64,000 bases of DNA, taken from positions 14,914,501 through 14,978,500 of the forward strand of contig OY821775.1 in NCBI GenBank assembly GCA_963682175.1. The letters are read 5' to 3'. Below are positions 20,559 through 32,153 of the stretch, piece after piece. This stretch comes from Triglochin maritima. Taxonomy: Eukaryota > Streptophyta > Magnoliopsida > Alismatales > Juncaginaceae. Each line of letters starts with the position of its first letter. Position 1 is the stretch's first letter. Made by a program: the position numbers and the translations under genes. The notes under the pieces were generated by a model, which was given only the letters and a program-made list of their open reading frames with translations, was not told the DNA's origin and searched no databases.

Positions 20559-22841
20559 ATGATGGAAGCCAAGGAAACGAATCATCCCTCCTTCAATCCC
20601 CTGTCGTCGAGATCAACAAATTCAGAGGAACAAAAGGATGAAGAAGGTGGACAGGAGCGAGACATCCCTGCACATGATGGTCAGGAGAGCGATTCCGAAG
20701 CGTCCTTGTGTTCTACTCCTGTCCTTTCATCGTTTGCTTCCTACGACATGGCTGATAAGCGCTTCGAGTGCGAAGTAGATGAGATCCCAGACTTTGACTA
20801 CCTCTCCCCCTCCTCTCGTTGGATCTCTCGTAAAGACGTTTTCGGATCCAACTCGTCATCACGGTACCAAGATATACTCAATTGAACTGAAATTATACAG
20901 TAAGGTGGTTTGTGTTTATTTCTCTGGTTCAGGTGAACATATTCTTACCATCCCACACATGGAAAAAAAATTGCAAAACGTTGATACCGATTTTGTACTG
21001 AATTATTCAATATGACGAGTCAAAGCTCCGATCACACCCAATTTTTATCACTTGACAAATTTAAAAGAACTTCAAAATTGTTATGTCACTTACAGTCCCA
21101 ATCATTTTTACCTATTTGGATTAACATATCAATTTAAGTGACGTAGTTAAAATTACCTTAATGATTTATTATAGATAACATATTTTTTTCTTACTATCTT
21201 TTAGAGTCCAAAATCTTCTGCAACATATAGCAATATAAATATGGATGTTTGTCAACAACAAAAATTTACATTTTCGTAACCAAAATTCTTAACAATTTAG
21301 TCAAAACAAGTTCACCAACTTCTGCTCTTCACAGATCCACCTCGACAGAAACAGAAAGGACAGAGGAGGAGAATCACACAGAGATCTCTCACCCTCTACG
21401 GCTAGCACAGAGAATTCGCAATGCAACGGACAAAGCAGAGGTCTTTAAAGAAGAGTGTTTAGTTCTTGCAAAGTTGTCGGACGAAGTGAGCGACCACCTT
21501 CGGTCGATTTCTCAACTGGTAGTGTCCAACCGTTATCTTAGCAACTGTCATGGCCTTGGCCAAGTTCAGGTCAACTGTACTGCTTCCCTTAAGCTTGCTT
21601 TGGAGCTCTTATTACGTTGCGGGGGCAGCAAAATCACCCGCCTCCGTCGGAATATCAACAAAATCGACTCCAAGGATTTCCGCAAGCGCAAATATCACTT
21701 AGAGTTTTCCATAGAATATGTAGAGTGGCTCGTCTCCATTTTCTCCGCCATTGCATCAAACAAAGTGCCGAACATTGAACTCGATGTTGGAAACATCATA
21801 AGTTACTGGTTACAAAAACAAATTTCAGTTCTGAACGCAGACGACTCCAAACACTCCGACCGTGTCACGGTAGCCATTGTTCTTAGGGATCTCGCCCGAG
21901 AAAACGAGAAAAACAAGCAATTAATCGTGGACAAGGGTGTCGTCCCAGCCCTGCTTAATGTCCTCAAAAGGCCATCTTTTGAATCCCAATTCGCAGCAAT
22001 TTCCACGCTTGTGACTCTTGCAAGCCACTATGATCGTATTCCTACGATTGTCTTCGTGGATTCTTTGCCTGTCATCGTCGACCTTCTCTCCAGTAGCTCG
22101 GAGGCATTGCAGATTGAAGCCGCTTCTTTCATTGCTCTGCTTGCCGGTCGACCCAGCCTAGCAGAAGGTTTTTGGGAATTAGACGCAGTTCCTCCTTTCA
22201 TGCGGTTTCTCTTGAAATCAAACAGCAATAATTGTTCCATATCATACGCTGAGATAATCCTGGGCTTGTCCTACTTGTCGGAAGCTCACTACTTGAGCAA
22301 CATGCAGATAATGAAAAACAATGGCATACCATTTTTACTGAAGTTAATCGAGAAAGAGTCCGGAGACCTAAAAAATTACTGCACCGAGATATTACGGAAC
22401 ATCATTGACTTTGTCGAGAACTCTACATTATACATGTTGGATTTTCACATAGGACCACAAGAATCATTCAAGGAGCTTCTCATGGTCGTGCGCAATGAGG
22501 AAGTTGACACCAAGTTGAGAAGTGATGCGATTCAGATTGTGAAATCATTGGTTGACCGTGTCTATGCTCCTGAAGCTCGAGATGTGATGGCTACTCTAGT
22601 GAGGCAACTTAGTGATGAAAACAAAAACTTTGTTGAAGAGGTTGTCCAAGTGCTTTTAAATATCGTTGATATGGAAAGCCCTCGTGAGATTAACATGACC
22701 ATCAGGAACTTCAAAGGTGGGACGTTATTTGAGAGACTACTGGAGTTGGAAGAATTTCTGCCTCGTCTAGCAAACTTATCCAAATGTAACTGCCTCATAT
22801 CTACTCATCAGGAGGCAGGAAGATGTCAGATTGATTCCTGA
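20559..22841 (+). CDS. Armadillo-repeat protein, two exons (20559-20863, 21335-22841)
   Basis: Exon 1 starts at ATGATGGAAGCC and ends at CG|GTACCA. The acceptor CTCTTCACAG|ATCC restores an Arg codon across the junction, giving 603 residues. Residues 1-105 are acidic, Ser-rich and likely disordered. Roughly 120-230 form a helical N-terminal domain (PLRLAQRIRNATDKAEVFKEE). About 255 to 560 are ARM repeats, for example VVPALLNVLKRPSFESQFAA, SLPVIVDLLSSSSEALQIEA and GIPFLLKLIEKESGDLKNY. The layout is that of plant ARM-repeat-only (ARO-like) proteins. There is no U-box or F-box. Such proteins act as scaffolds; the partner here is unknown. The exon 2 frame could also start at an ATG at 21249, but that lies in the predicted intron and gives an unrelated hydrophobic start. 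No lesion was seen, and it is the only intact-looking host gene here. Confidence 0.82.
20864..21334 (+). other. Predicted intron of the ARM gene
   Basis: GT at 20864 and AG at 21333-21334. The 471 bp are AT-rich, with a pyrimidine-rich run (CTTCTGCTCTTCACAG) before the acceptor. Removing it joins the two frames exactly. Unspliced RNA would stop at 20883-20885. Confidence 0.75.
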
Positions 22842-23009
22842 TGTGGTAACGATGTAACTGAATCCGTTGTAAGTAGAACTTAGGTCCACACCAATTTGGA
22901 TTTTAGACCTCCTGGATTTTGAACCAAATCAAAAGTTGATTTTCTTTTTATTGCACTACTTACCCACAAGGTATGATTGAGGTTTTTCTTGTTCATTAAT
23001 CCATAACAG
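22842..23009 (+). other. 3' flank/UTR of the ARM gene
   Basis: No ORF. Ordinary AT-rich sequence before the MITE at 23010; no clear polyadenylation signal was singled out. Confidence 0.4.
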
Positions 23010-23490
23010 TAGGGTTGTAAACAAGTCTAAACGAGTCAAGCTCACCTTGTTTGAATTTGGCTCGTTTAATAAACGAGTCAGATGTCCTGCTTGAGCTTGG
23101 CTTGTTTGATCGTTTAAGAATCTGCTCAACAAACTTTTCAATTGGGTTTAAGTTTGTTTAAAGTTTGATTAACTTGTTGTAAAACATATTATTTACATTT
23201 TATAAACATCATTATTATATAAATGGGAAATTTTATAAATTATATGGTTTACTTTTAGATAATTAGGATATAGAAAATAATGTTTATTTGTGACATATAT
23301 GTAATATGTGTAAATTTAAACGAGTCAAGCAGAATCTTATCGAGTTAACAAAGTCAAGCTCTCATTTATTAAACGAGTGAATTTTGGTGTTTGAGTTTGA
23401 CTCGTTTATTAAACAAGTCGAGCTCGAGTCGAGATTTATCGAGCCGAATTCGATCAAGTTCACGAGTTCGAGTAGAATTTAACAACCCTA
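23010..23490. mobile_element. MITE-like element, AGGGTTGTAAAC ends
   Basis: Termini are inverted: TAGGGTTGTAAAC at the left and TTTAACAACCCTA at the right. The body is filled with ACGAGTCAAGCTC, CTCGTTTATTAAACGAGT and GAGTCGAGCTCGAGTCGAG words. This resembles common non-autonomous plant DNA elements with AGGGTTG ends. A clean target duplication was not found, so the superfamily is uncertain. Confidence 0.6.
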
Positions 23491-24912
23491 CGTAGTAGTA
23501 TAATCAAAAAAATAAACGTATGCTTAGAGTTGCATAATTCTAGAAAAACAATAGTTCTAATTGTTTTGAAAATATATTTAACATTTATTTCAAATATGTT
23601 AACTTGAAAGTGAAAAAAATAATTAGGATATATTTTGCAGGTTATATGTTTAACTGTTAATGCGCTACACAAATTTTCTTCCTTTCATGTCACACAAAAT
23701 GTCCCTCTTGACTAGAAATTTTAGCACGGGCCTCGCCCACAAGGCATGTGAAAAAGCTTTACGAAGAGAAATGTTAAGTACTCAATGTCAAACATTACAA
23801 CAATAAGGTGTGCTGACCAGTTTAAGTAAACAATACATAACTTCGTCAAACAAATGGTATGTAAGATTTATCACAAATATGCTCGAACGCTTTGTCTACA
23901 TAGTGTTTTCCTCAAAGAGCCTCCAAGCCATATAAGTGTTATAAATTTTACTTCTCAAATGATTTCCTTGGAAAATCACTTCATTAAAGGGTAGAAGTTT
24001 CACAGTTTGTTCAAAACAATATCTTGATTGTTTCCAAATACATGTAAATCAAGAAATGATAAATCTAAATATTTTATTTCTTTCCTGTGAATCTAATTTT
24101 TTTCAGAATTAAAAAATTATCGGATTTGAAAAATTCTAGATTTACTTGAACTTTCCTTTAAAAAGTCATATGTGGGCTCTTCAGCAAAAGATAGTGCAAA
24201 CCCGAAATGCGTTTGGGCTCTAATTATACGCAATTGATGTTTGCCAACCAAAAAAACAAGACTTTTACATTTCTCCAATGCAAAAGATGTTTTAGGAAGG
24301 TCAAATTGGTTCTACGGCGAATGCGTTTGGGCTCTAATTATACAAAAAGATTTCCACACTTTTTGTAATGTCAAACGTAATTTAGGTTGAAATCATCAAA
24401 ATAAAACTGCCAACGTCCACGTTGCAACTATTGGCGCTGGATTAGACAATGGTGAGAGGTGGAATTTTGAAATTTCACTTTTATTCAAAATTTGTCAAAC
24501 CAAATTCGACGGTGAGAGGTGGAATTGCACAGTATTACGTGGTTTTTATCGTTTGTATACAATTCTGAATTGGAAAACTAATAAGATATCACTTTTTTTT
24601 TGTTATCCTTTTAAATTAGATGTTTATTAAACATAGTAAATACAAATCATGTCCTTTATAAATCTTTTGGTTTGTAAAACCCGGTAAAATTACGAATTTA
24701 ATGAAACTTGCAAATATCACATCAAAACGCAACCTAAGTTTATTTTCATTCTTTGGTCCTTATGTATTTCATTTAGTACTATAGTATCATAGTCGGTCCT
24801 ACCAATGATCATATTTTTTAGAGATCTGAATACGTCAGTGAATGGGAAAGTCTACGGTTGGTTGGAAAGGTCGACTAAAATTAGGCTTTAGTCAAATTCA
24901 AAACTAAATATT
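23491..24912. other. AT-rich intergenic region
   Basis: No coding region recognised. A 23-nt stretch containing ATGCGTTTGGGCTCTAATTA occurs twice (about 24208 and 24320), and GGTGAGAGGTGGAATT also occurs twice (about 24450 and 24511). Confidence 0.5.
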
Positions 24913-25401
24913 AAGACCACCCTTAGCGGGTGGTCTTTTTCGGGTGCCTAGCTCGGGCACCCGAAATGCCCTCCCTTAGCGGGAGGGCAGTTCCCGAGCG
25001 AAACCGCTTGGGCCCTTTTCCGGGTGGGTATCTGCCCGAAAAAGTGCCCGGGCGCCCAATCCGAGGGGCCACGTGGAGTCCTCGCATTGGTTTTAAATAA
25101 AAAAATTGTTTTGTTTTTTATTTATTGTTTTTAAAAATGTTTTAAAAATTATTTAAAATTGATTTTTTCAAAAAAAAAATGAAACTATGTTTTTTATTTA
25201 TTTATATTTTAAAAAAAATTGACATTTTTTTTTGTTTACCTAGAATTGATCCCCAAATGACGTGGATGGGAGAAAATGTAATGCGCTTTAGTTGTTTCTG
25301 GGTGTGATTAATTTTTTTTTAAGAAAGTTGATTTGAACTGACGTAGCGGAGAGAGAAACTGACGTGGCTGTGAGAGAAAAACGTGCAGAAGTCTAGGTGT
25401 C
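24913..25401. mobile_element. MITE, probable PIF/Harbinger (Tourist) type, copy 1
   Basis: The left end GACCACCCTTAGCGGG and right end (reversed) GACACCTAG are flanked by tta at 24910-24912 and 25402-25404. The interior shares GAATTGATC-CCAAATGACGT and the T-rich block with the MITE at 26315. The left 130 bp is GC-rich with self-complementary GGGTGCC/GGGCACCC and CCCTCCC/GGGAGGG words. Confidence 0.6.
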
Positions 25402-26314
25402 TTAGAAAATGATCTCCACTTAGGTGCTCACACGCGGCATTATTTTTGAATTAATACAAGCTGTTAAGGCAAGATGAGACAATAGATTGGGTGGTTGTGC
25501 CGTGGAAAAGTGGTTTCTCCACCAGCATCATGCGAATAAAGAACACAAGCAAGAGAAGGAATCAACAGCTTTCTAAGCTCAGAAAAAAGTTGTGGCCATG
25601 CATGCTAGCTTGGCTTATTAGATATATTTTTTTCTTTCCCGAAAGTAGCTGTTCATACTTTTATTAGTTTCTATAATAAAGAATCGTAGCAACTAGGAAA
25701 GTAAGGAAACCATATACCCTTTTTTTTCCTTTGGTGCTTTGCCAATGTAGGGCCTGCCCCGGTTGTTTGGAATAGAAAAGAAAGATTGTGTTATAAAATG
25801 GGCTCAATTCGTATTGTGAGTAGACTGTAGAAAGACTCACATGGAAATTTTGAAATTCTGGAACAAATTAGATAGCCTAAATATATTTAACCGATTAAAA
25901 GAGAATTTGTTAATTGTAAGTTCATTTGTAGGCAGAAAATTTCATGACAAAATAAGGAGGAATTATTAAATAGCAGGTCGGATCTATAGCCTTTTACAGG
26001 TCTAACCAATCAGGAGTTGGCACGTGGATGCACGACACATGCATTTTATTTTTTCTAATAGTAACTTTAGAAATTCCAAATATATGGTAACTTTAAGAAT
26101 ACAGGTAACATTAGTCATTTAAAATCTACATCTTATACATTGACAAAGAAATATTATTTGGGGCTTTCTTCCACAACACAAGTAAATAGTATTATTCGTT
26201 GACGAAGAAAATCTTTTAGAATATTATTTAATGAAACATGTTAAAACATATTTTTATAGAAAGAATGTCAAGTATTCTTCGTAACAAGTAGTATTATGGA
26301 ACAGTAAATATTTA
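25402..26314. other. AT-rich intergenic region between MITEs
   Basis: No coding region or named repeat recognised. Confidence 0.5.
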
Positions 26315-26671
26315 GAGCATGCTTAACGGGCCGAGCGCCCGGGCGTCCCAATTGGAAACAGGGGGCACGTGTCGCCCCCCTATTGGTCCGATTTTTTTGT
26401 TATTTGTTGAAAATGTTTATAAATTCATTTTAAATTCTTTTTTCAATTCTTTTTTCTGAAAATATATTTTTTATTTGTTTTGATTTTGTAGAAATTTTTA
26501 TATATTTTACTCAGAATTGATCTCCAAATGACGTAGATGGGAATGAATGTAGAGTGTATGGGGTAGCCTACGCGTGGTTAAGGGGTTTTTTGGTGGAGAG
26601 AGAGAAGTTGACATGGTAGAGAGAGAGAGAGCATGGCGAGTTGAGTAGCCCGACCATGGTTATTTATGGTC
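26315..26671. mobile_element. MITE, PIF/Harbinger (Tourist) type, copy 2
   Basis: Starts GAGCATGCTTAACGGGC and ends (reverse complement) GACCATAAATAACCATGG. It is flanked by tta on both sides (26312-26314 and 26672-26674). The interior is homologous to 24913-25401 (CAGAATTGATCTCCAAATGA). Its length of 357 bp and TTA duplication fit Tourist-like MITEs. Confidence 0.7.
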
Positions 26672-26691
26672 TTAGTAAATTTTGTGAGTTA

Positions 26692-27283
26692 GAGCATTAA
26701 CTATCATGACCTAGTTCATCCTGATGACCTAGGTCATACACACTTTCTCCCTTCCTTTCTCTCTGCCACCAACCTTCTCTTTTTCCTTCATTATTCACCA
26801 ATTTACCGTGACCTAGATCATCACACTCTCTTTCCTCCACATTATTAATTTCCTTATCAACTTTTATTTTATTCCAAAATCATTTATATTTACCAAAAAC
26901 ATTAATAATCTATTTGGAAAAACCAAAATACCAATAAATCTTGTATTTCCAAATTACATATTTTTATTTATTTAACCATCAATGATTAGCAAATATTAAA
27001 TATCATTAATATTAATAAAGCAAATATTACATTAAATTAAACAAATATAAGCTTACGTTACAATGACGATAAACCAAATACACGACATAAACAAAATAAC
27101 ACATGACATGTATCAAAATAACACAATTTTTTATCATTTTTAATCCGTTTTTAAATCTTATTTTCTTAAAATATGTTTTCTTAAAATATATGTCGCTCCA
27201 ACAACCTGGTCGATGACCTGGTCATCCTCCCATGACCTCCACTGGGTCGGTCATCGGAGAATAATCTCCCATAGTGCATGGTC
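26692..27283. mobile_element. Harbinger MITE related to the 41.5-kb element
   Basis: Starts GAGCATTAACTATCATGACC and ends (reverse complement) GACCATGCACTATGGGAG, with tta at 26689-26691 and 27284-27286. Its body shares ATTATTCACC, CTCCACAT-ATTAATTT and TTTATATTTACCAAAAACAT with the left part of 41484-43964, so it looks like an internally deleted derivative of that family. It lies 20 bp from the MITE at 26315. Confidence 0.75.
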
Positions 27284-30181
27284 TTAGGGGTTTATATATG
27301 CGTCGTAAAGGTGACTGTGCAGAGAAACACTAATATTTTTTTGTGGACAAAATAAAAATGTATCCATTCAAGTTAAATTGCATATAATGTTTTAATTTAT
27401 ATTAAACATCAAAAATGTAAAAATACAATGTACAAAAATACAATTTATAACTAACATATGTAGACATGTACAAAAGCAAAAGGTAGTGTTATCTTATCCA
27501 CGTGTACAAAAAAATTCTCTAGATGATCTACGTGTGCCCAAGTTATTTCCTCCCTGGAATTAATTGAAGACTCCAAATGTCAAAACTACCTTCGTTAAGT
27601 TCTTTAGTTTGCATTTTCAATCCTTTTTTCTTAGATTTTATCTATTCTAGAACATATCCCAACGTCTCAAAAACATGAATGAGGCTATTATGATTCAATA
27701 CGTGTTCTTCACTATATAAAGACCAAAAATCTCTCAATTGAGCTAGCCCCCATTGATACTTTAAATTATAATTTTGAATAGTATACTTCAATTCCTGGTA
27801 GTTGTTTTACTCATTACAATTTATGCAAAATGCAGTGTTGTTATTTTTATGAGTTATTAGTTGTTACTTGTAGTGTCTGTCTTTGGTTTACTTTAATTTG
27901 AAAGTAGTACTTCAATTTCATTTCACTTTTCTGTTACCACGGTTCATGATATATCTCCTACAATGAGTAGGTCGGTAAGGTATGATGCCAAAGAGATCAA
28001 ATAATTTGATAATTATAATTATATAGATGGAATAATTCGTCAATCATGATTTATGGACTGCCAGAATATTTTTATTTTATTTTTTGGTTTCGACATAACA
28101 ATCATACGATATTAAAGTAGAGAAAATGTCTCCATCCAAACATATACAAGAAAGACTATTTTGTGGAATTAAGCACTTGAGGACTTGAGGTGCACTCAAC
28201 ATTTTTATTGCACAAAAACTCTTTTCATGTCTTCAGTTTGCGGGATTTTTATTCTGAGAAAACCTTCTTTTCACTTAGGTCCCTTCAAGTTTGCATATAG
28301 GTGCTAAACTTTTCTTTTAAGTCCAAAAAACTTGCAAATAGGTCCCAAAGTCCTAGAAAAATAGATATGTATTGCTTTCTATTCATTACTTAACACATAA
28401 TACCTGAAGAAAACACAACCCGAATATTATAAATTATGGGTACAGCGAAGGATATATAACATGATAGTAACGACTCACAACCACGTCACTTCTTCTATTT
28501 GTCTGATTTTCATTTGCATGATTTACACTATTTGATTGTATTAAATCACTTAATTATTATTGTTGCTATATTTACCCCCTTTAAAGTAGCATCAGATCCC
28601 GTCAGAATTTTTTTTACTACAAAGGAGTGTTTCGTTTGAAGTGTCGTTCAGATGACTCTAGCTTGTAGTAAAGCTCGTTTTGTTGCAGAGTGGTACAATC
28701 AACATAAGGGTGTCGATTAGTTCGATATTTTAGTTTCCTCGTCAACCCCACTACGATTTGTGTAGGACGAACTTTGGCGCTCTCTCTCATGGTCGATATT
28801 TCATCTTTACATTCATATTTGCTATAATTTGATGATTACTCGTTCGTAAGTGTGTATTCGTATCCTAAACTAGATATTCATGAGCTTACGAAGTTAATAT
28901 GAATTTGGGTACGTCTGCCTGTATAATATTCGATCTTTGATATCACTAATATCTCTATATGTATTTTAAGCAAGTAATACTTATATTTTACAAATATAAA
29001 TACATCACCCTACGAAAAAAAATTAGTTGTTTATTATTTTTAATAACACGATATGACAAAGATTATTTTTTTCATTGTATATTACATATTAGATGCATTA
29101 ACTATTAAATTATGTCTTTATTGTTGCCTTGATTTTTTATTATCAAACATTAAGACAAAACTTAACATATATTAAAAACTAGATTTGACATTATATTAAG
29201 CGATAAATGGTAAATATTTGAAGTGACAACAAGTATTGTTACGACTTACAAGTTCAACCACTAACGTTAGAGATGCAGATTTATCTGCATCCACTCCAAA
29301 CACATTAATATCCATATAAATGTGATTTTCATATCCACAAGAAATTTTTATTTGTATACGGTTATGCACATTTATCTGCATCCACTAGCTCTAAACATGC
29401 ACATTACCATCCATATAAATGTGTGCTTTTCATATCCACAAGTAATTTGTATTCGTATATGATTATAGTATGGATATACCTACATCCGCTTTGTATCTTT
29501 CTATTGGCATTCCCATTTACATGAACATCTTTCAACCTCCAAACAAAAGTTTTTGAGGAGGCCATACTTTAAGCATTTATGAAAAATAGTGAATTCACAA
29601 CATGAGTTTTATATTAAGGGTGTAATCGGTAGACAAGAGAATTGTAAGGAAGTGAAGAACTAGAGGGTTCTGAATTGATTTTTTAGTGATTGGTTTACAA
29701 TATAACTTTTCAAAATACCTTATACTTGAATTCTAGTTTGAGTTCATGACTAAAAAGTTATGTAAAGAATGCCTTAAAAACAAGGCTAATTTGGCATATT
29801 GGGCGCACGACGGTCAAGCACTTGCCATGGGTGATCGACGACCTAAGATCCTATGTACCACCAAATAGCTCAGATGTACATGACCAACTGTAAGAATTTT
29901 CGTCGTTGTGGCCGACTGGCACCGACGGTTTGGTTATGAGATGTTTTTCTAGGATATATTTTAGCCCTAAAGTTTTGCCCTTTAACCTCCCAATGGACTT
30001 GGCTGGCTCCCCCGTTTCGTTTTATATATGATATCTACCGGAATGATATATAGTTCTTACATCCCTTAGGGTTAGCATAGTTAAATCTGATTAGACGGAT
30101 ATTGATCATCGTGGTCTAGCCGTCTAGGGTTTGGAAGAGTGGATTTCTTGTTCTCGGAGGTTGCATCATCCGAGCACGTTT
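27284..30181. other. AT-rich intergenic region
   Basis: No gene recognised. Short ORFs on both strands look accidental. It contains the tandem duplication at 29278-29468. Confidence 0.5.
29278..29468. repeat. Diverged two-copy tandem duplication
   Basis: Two adjacent copies of a unit of about 90-100 bp. They share ATTTATCTGCATCCACT, ATCCATATAAATGTG and TTTTCATATCCACAAG, with small indels between copies. Confidence 0.75.
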
Positions 30182-30603
30182 TGTAAGGACGTGAGAACGT
30201 GGGACGTGAGAGAGTGGGAGGAGTGGGGTAGAGTGGTTGGGGTATGGTGGGTATGGTGGAGAAGTAAGGGTAGGTGTAGGTTTTGTTATTTAAACCCAAA
30301 CCCAACCCTCTCTTCTCTTTTCCTTCCCCATTTTATTTCCACCCAACTCACCACTTTCCCTTGGTGTTCCGGCGACCAGAGGAGGAGGAGGAGACCCGGC
30401 GACGTGGTGGAGGCGCGCGCGAAGGAGAAGAAGCGAGTTTCGACGCCGGAGGAGGAGGAGCTCACGGGACGCGTTTTCTTCACGGTGAAAGGTATGCCAA
30501 GTCTTCATAGTAACTCCCCAAGAGGTGTGGGAGTGTAGGGGGCGGCGTTGGTGCCGTTTCCCCGGCGAAAATCCCACTGAACCAAGGTTGAAGACGACTG
30601 GTT

Positions 30604-31153
30604 CGGTCGACCGTTGTGTGTCTCGGTCGACCGAACAACGTCTAAATGATGCCTGTTCAGTGCGATATTGTAGTGTTTCGGTCGACCGTGTGAGGTTCGG
30701 TCGACCGATATTTTATAAAAATAACTTGCTGCCCGAAAACGGTCGAACGACGTCTGTGGGACGGTCGACCGTTTATGCCAAATTTTAGCGGGAATATTTT
30801 ATAAGGGTTATATTAGTCCGGTCGACCGGTGGTTGTTCGGTCGACCGATCCCAGTAGATAGGGTAGACAGACCTTCGGCCGACCGAGTGTGTCTCGGTCG
30901 ACCGAACTGCACAAAGTCGGTCAAGAGCGTTGACCATCTAAACGGTCGACCGCTCTGGATCCGGTCGACCGACCGCGTGCAGTCTTCCTGTAGTGAAGTG
31001 TCTGCTGATCCGGTCAACCGAAAGAGTTTCGGTCGACCGAATGCAGTGGGCAGGATTCATGCAGTTTTCTTTATCGGTTGGACGGACCCTGGTTCGACCG
31101 ATAGGATATATATGTATATAAAACGTAGCGTAGACCTTCCAAACGGTCGACCG
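30604..31153. repeat. Paired CGGTCGACCG decamer array in the chromovirus 5' LTR
   Basis: Twelve perfect palindromes start at 30604, 30624, 30679, 30698, 30762, 30819, 30838, 30895, 30943, 30962, 31030 and 31144. Variants start at 30740, 30876 and 31011. Most form pairs 19-20 bp apart: 30604/30624, 30679/30698, 30819/30838, 30876/30895, 30943/30962 and 31011/31030. The other LTR repeats the array at 37052-37601. Confidence 0.88.
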
Positions 31154-31440
31154 CTAGATTTGACTTTGTTCGACTGGTGGGTCTAATTATCTTTCCTTGG
31201 TGGATTTATCCACATACGCGAGACGTCGAGCAGAGGCGACTACCGGCTGCCGAGCCCACGGTCGATCACCGGACCTCGGAGCTACGGATTTCACCTACGA
31301 CGAGAGCGTATCTTCTGTTGGACCCCTCGTGGATGCCGGTGCGGCAGAGGGATGCCTGCCATGCCTGTGTGGGTGGTAGATGCCTTCTTCCCTGGTGAGG
31401 GAAGGGGATGCACTTTCCCTGTGGGGGAAAGCCGAGACCT

Positions 31441-31600
31441 CCTCGTGTGGGCCTGGATTGGCAGGGGGGATGCCTCTCCCTTGTGCCCCTGTGTGCGGCT
31501 GGGAGATGAGTGCGGCGACCCCCCTCGTGTGGGCCTGGATTGGCAGGGTGGGGGATGTTTCCCATGCCCCTGGCGCGGCTGGGAGATGGTCCGCAGCGGT
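31441..31600 (+). repeat. Two-copy tandem repeat in the LTR
   Basis: Two copies, offset about 82 bp, of a block with CCTCGTGTGGGCCTGGATTG and GCGGCTGGGAGATG. The same pair occurs in the 3' LTR near 37890-38040. Confidence 0.8.
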
Positions 31601-32026
31601 TGGGGCATGTATGGGGCCCGAGGCGGATTGCATTGCATGTGCATTCTTGGCATTTTTCATCTGTTTTTCTGTATATATAGGAGATGTTGGCATACGGGGT
31701 TCCTTTCGGGAACTCAGGCAGATTTTATGTTGCATTTTCAGGTAGCAGGCAGTCTTAGGTTGGTGGTGACCGAGGGGAGTGCCTCCGGGATCGGGTCCTG
31801 TTCTTCCGATCTTTTTGTAGAGGTAGTGATTATAGTAGCGATGTAGTAGTTATGTATTAGTTGTAATCACTCTTTTGACAACTCTGTATTATGACTTCCA
31901 CGTGGAGATATTTTATATATTATTATGTTGACTTTTCTAGTAACGTGCCCGTGTTGACCGTTGACGGTCGTATGTTGTATGTTTAATTTTGAAAATTTTC
32001 TTCCGCTGTTTCGGGACGTTACAACT

Positions 32027-32040
32027 TGGTATCAGAGCCT
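32027..32040 (+). other. Initiator tRNA-Met primer-binding site
   Basis: TGGTATCAGAGCCT follows the 5' LTR after three bases (act). This is the standard plant retrotransposon primer site complementary to initiator tRNA-Met. Confidence 0.9.
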
Positions 32041-32153
32041 TGATCCCGGCGTATTTTCCCAAAGAAACCACCATCGAGTTAGGATTAGAGTCTAGAGGTC
32101 CATTGCATGCATTCATGATCATTCTGATGTGAGTCTTTTTGTTCTGTAGAGTG

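Larger units (their letters stand above)
30182..32023 (+). repeat. 5' LTR of the chromovirus
   Basis: Contains the decamer array (30604-31153), possible TATA elements (TATATAAAA near 31116; CTGTATATATAGG near 31669) and a two-copy repeat at 31441-31600. Ends CGGGACGTTACA. Confidence 0.93.

Noticed and set aside
21249..21334. ATG at 21249 as the start of the ARM gene
   Set aside because: The upstream frame at 20559 joins perfectly through consensus splice sites, and residues before 21335 are hydrophobic and unlike the family; kept only as an alternative.
30131..30538. Plus-strand ORF of 135 residues in the chromovirus 5' LTR, with a twin at 36624-36986
   Set aside because: It lies in the LTR, has low-complexity Trp/Arg-rich composition and overlaps ORFs in other frames. 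It is an accidental reading of GC-rich LTR sequence, duplicated because LTRs are duplicated.
30604..31153. CRISPR-like array of repeats and spacers
   Set aside because: The repeated unit is a 10-bp palindrome with irregular pair spacing inside a eukaryotic LTR; no CRISPR features.
31291..31735. Pro/His-rich minus-strand ORFs in the chromovirus LTR
   Set aside because: Three overlapping frames read the same G-rich two-copy repeat; no family resemblance and antisense to the element.
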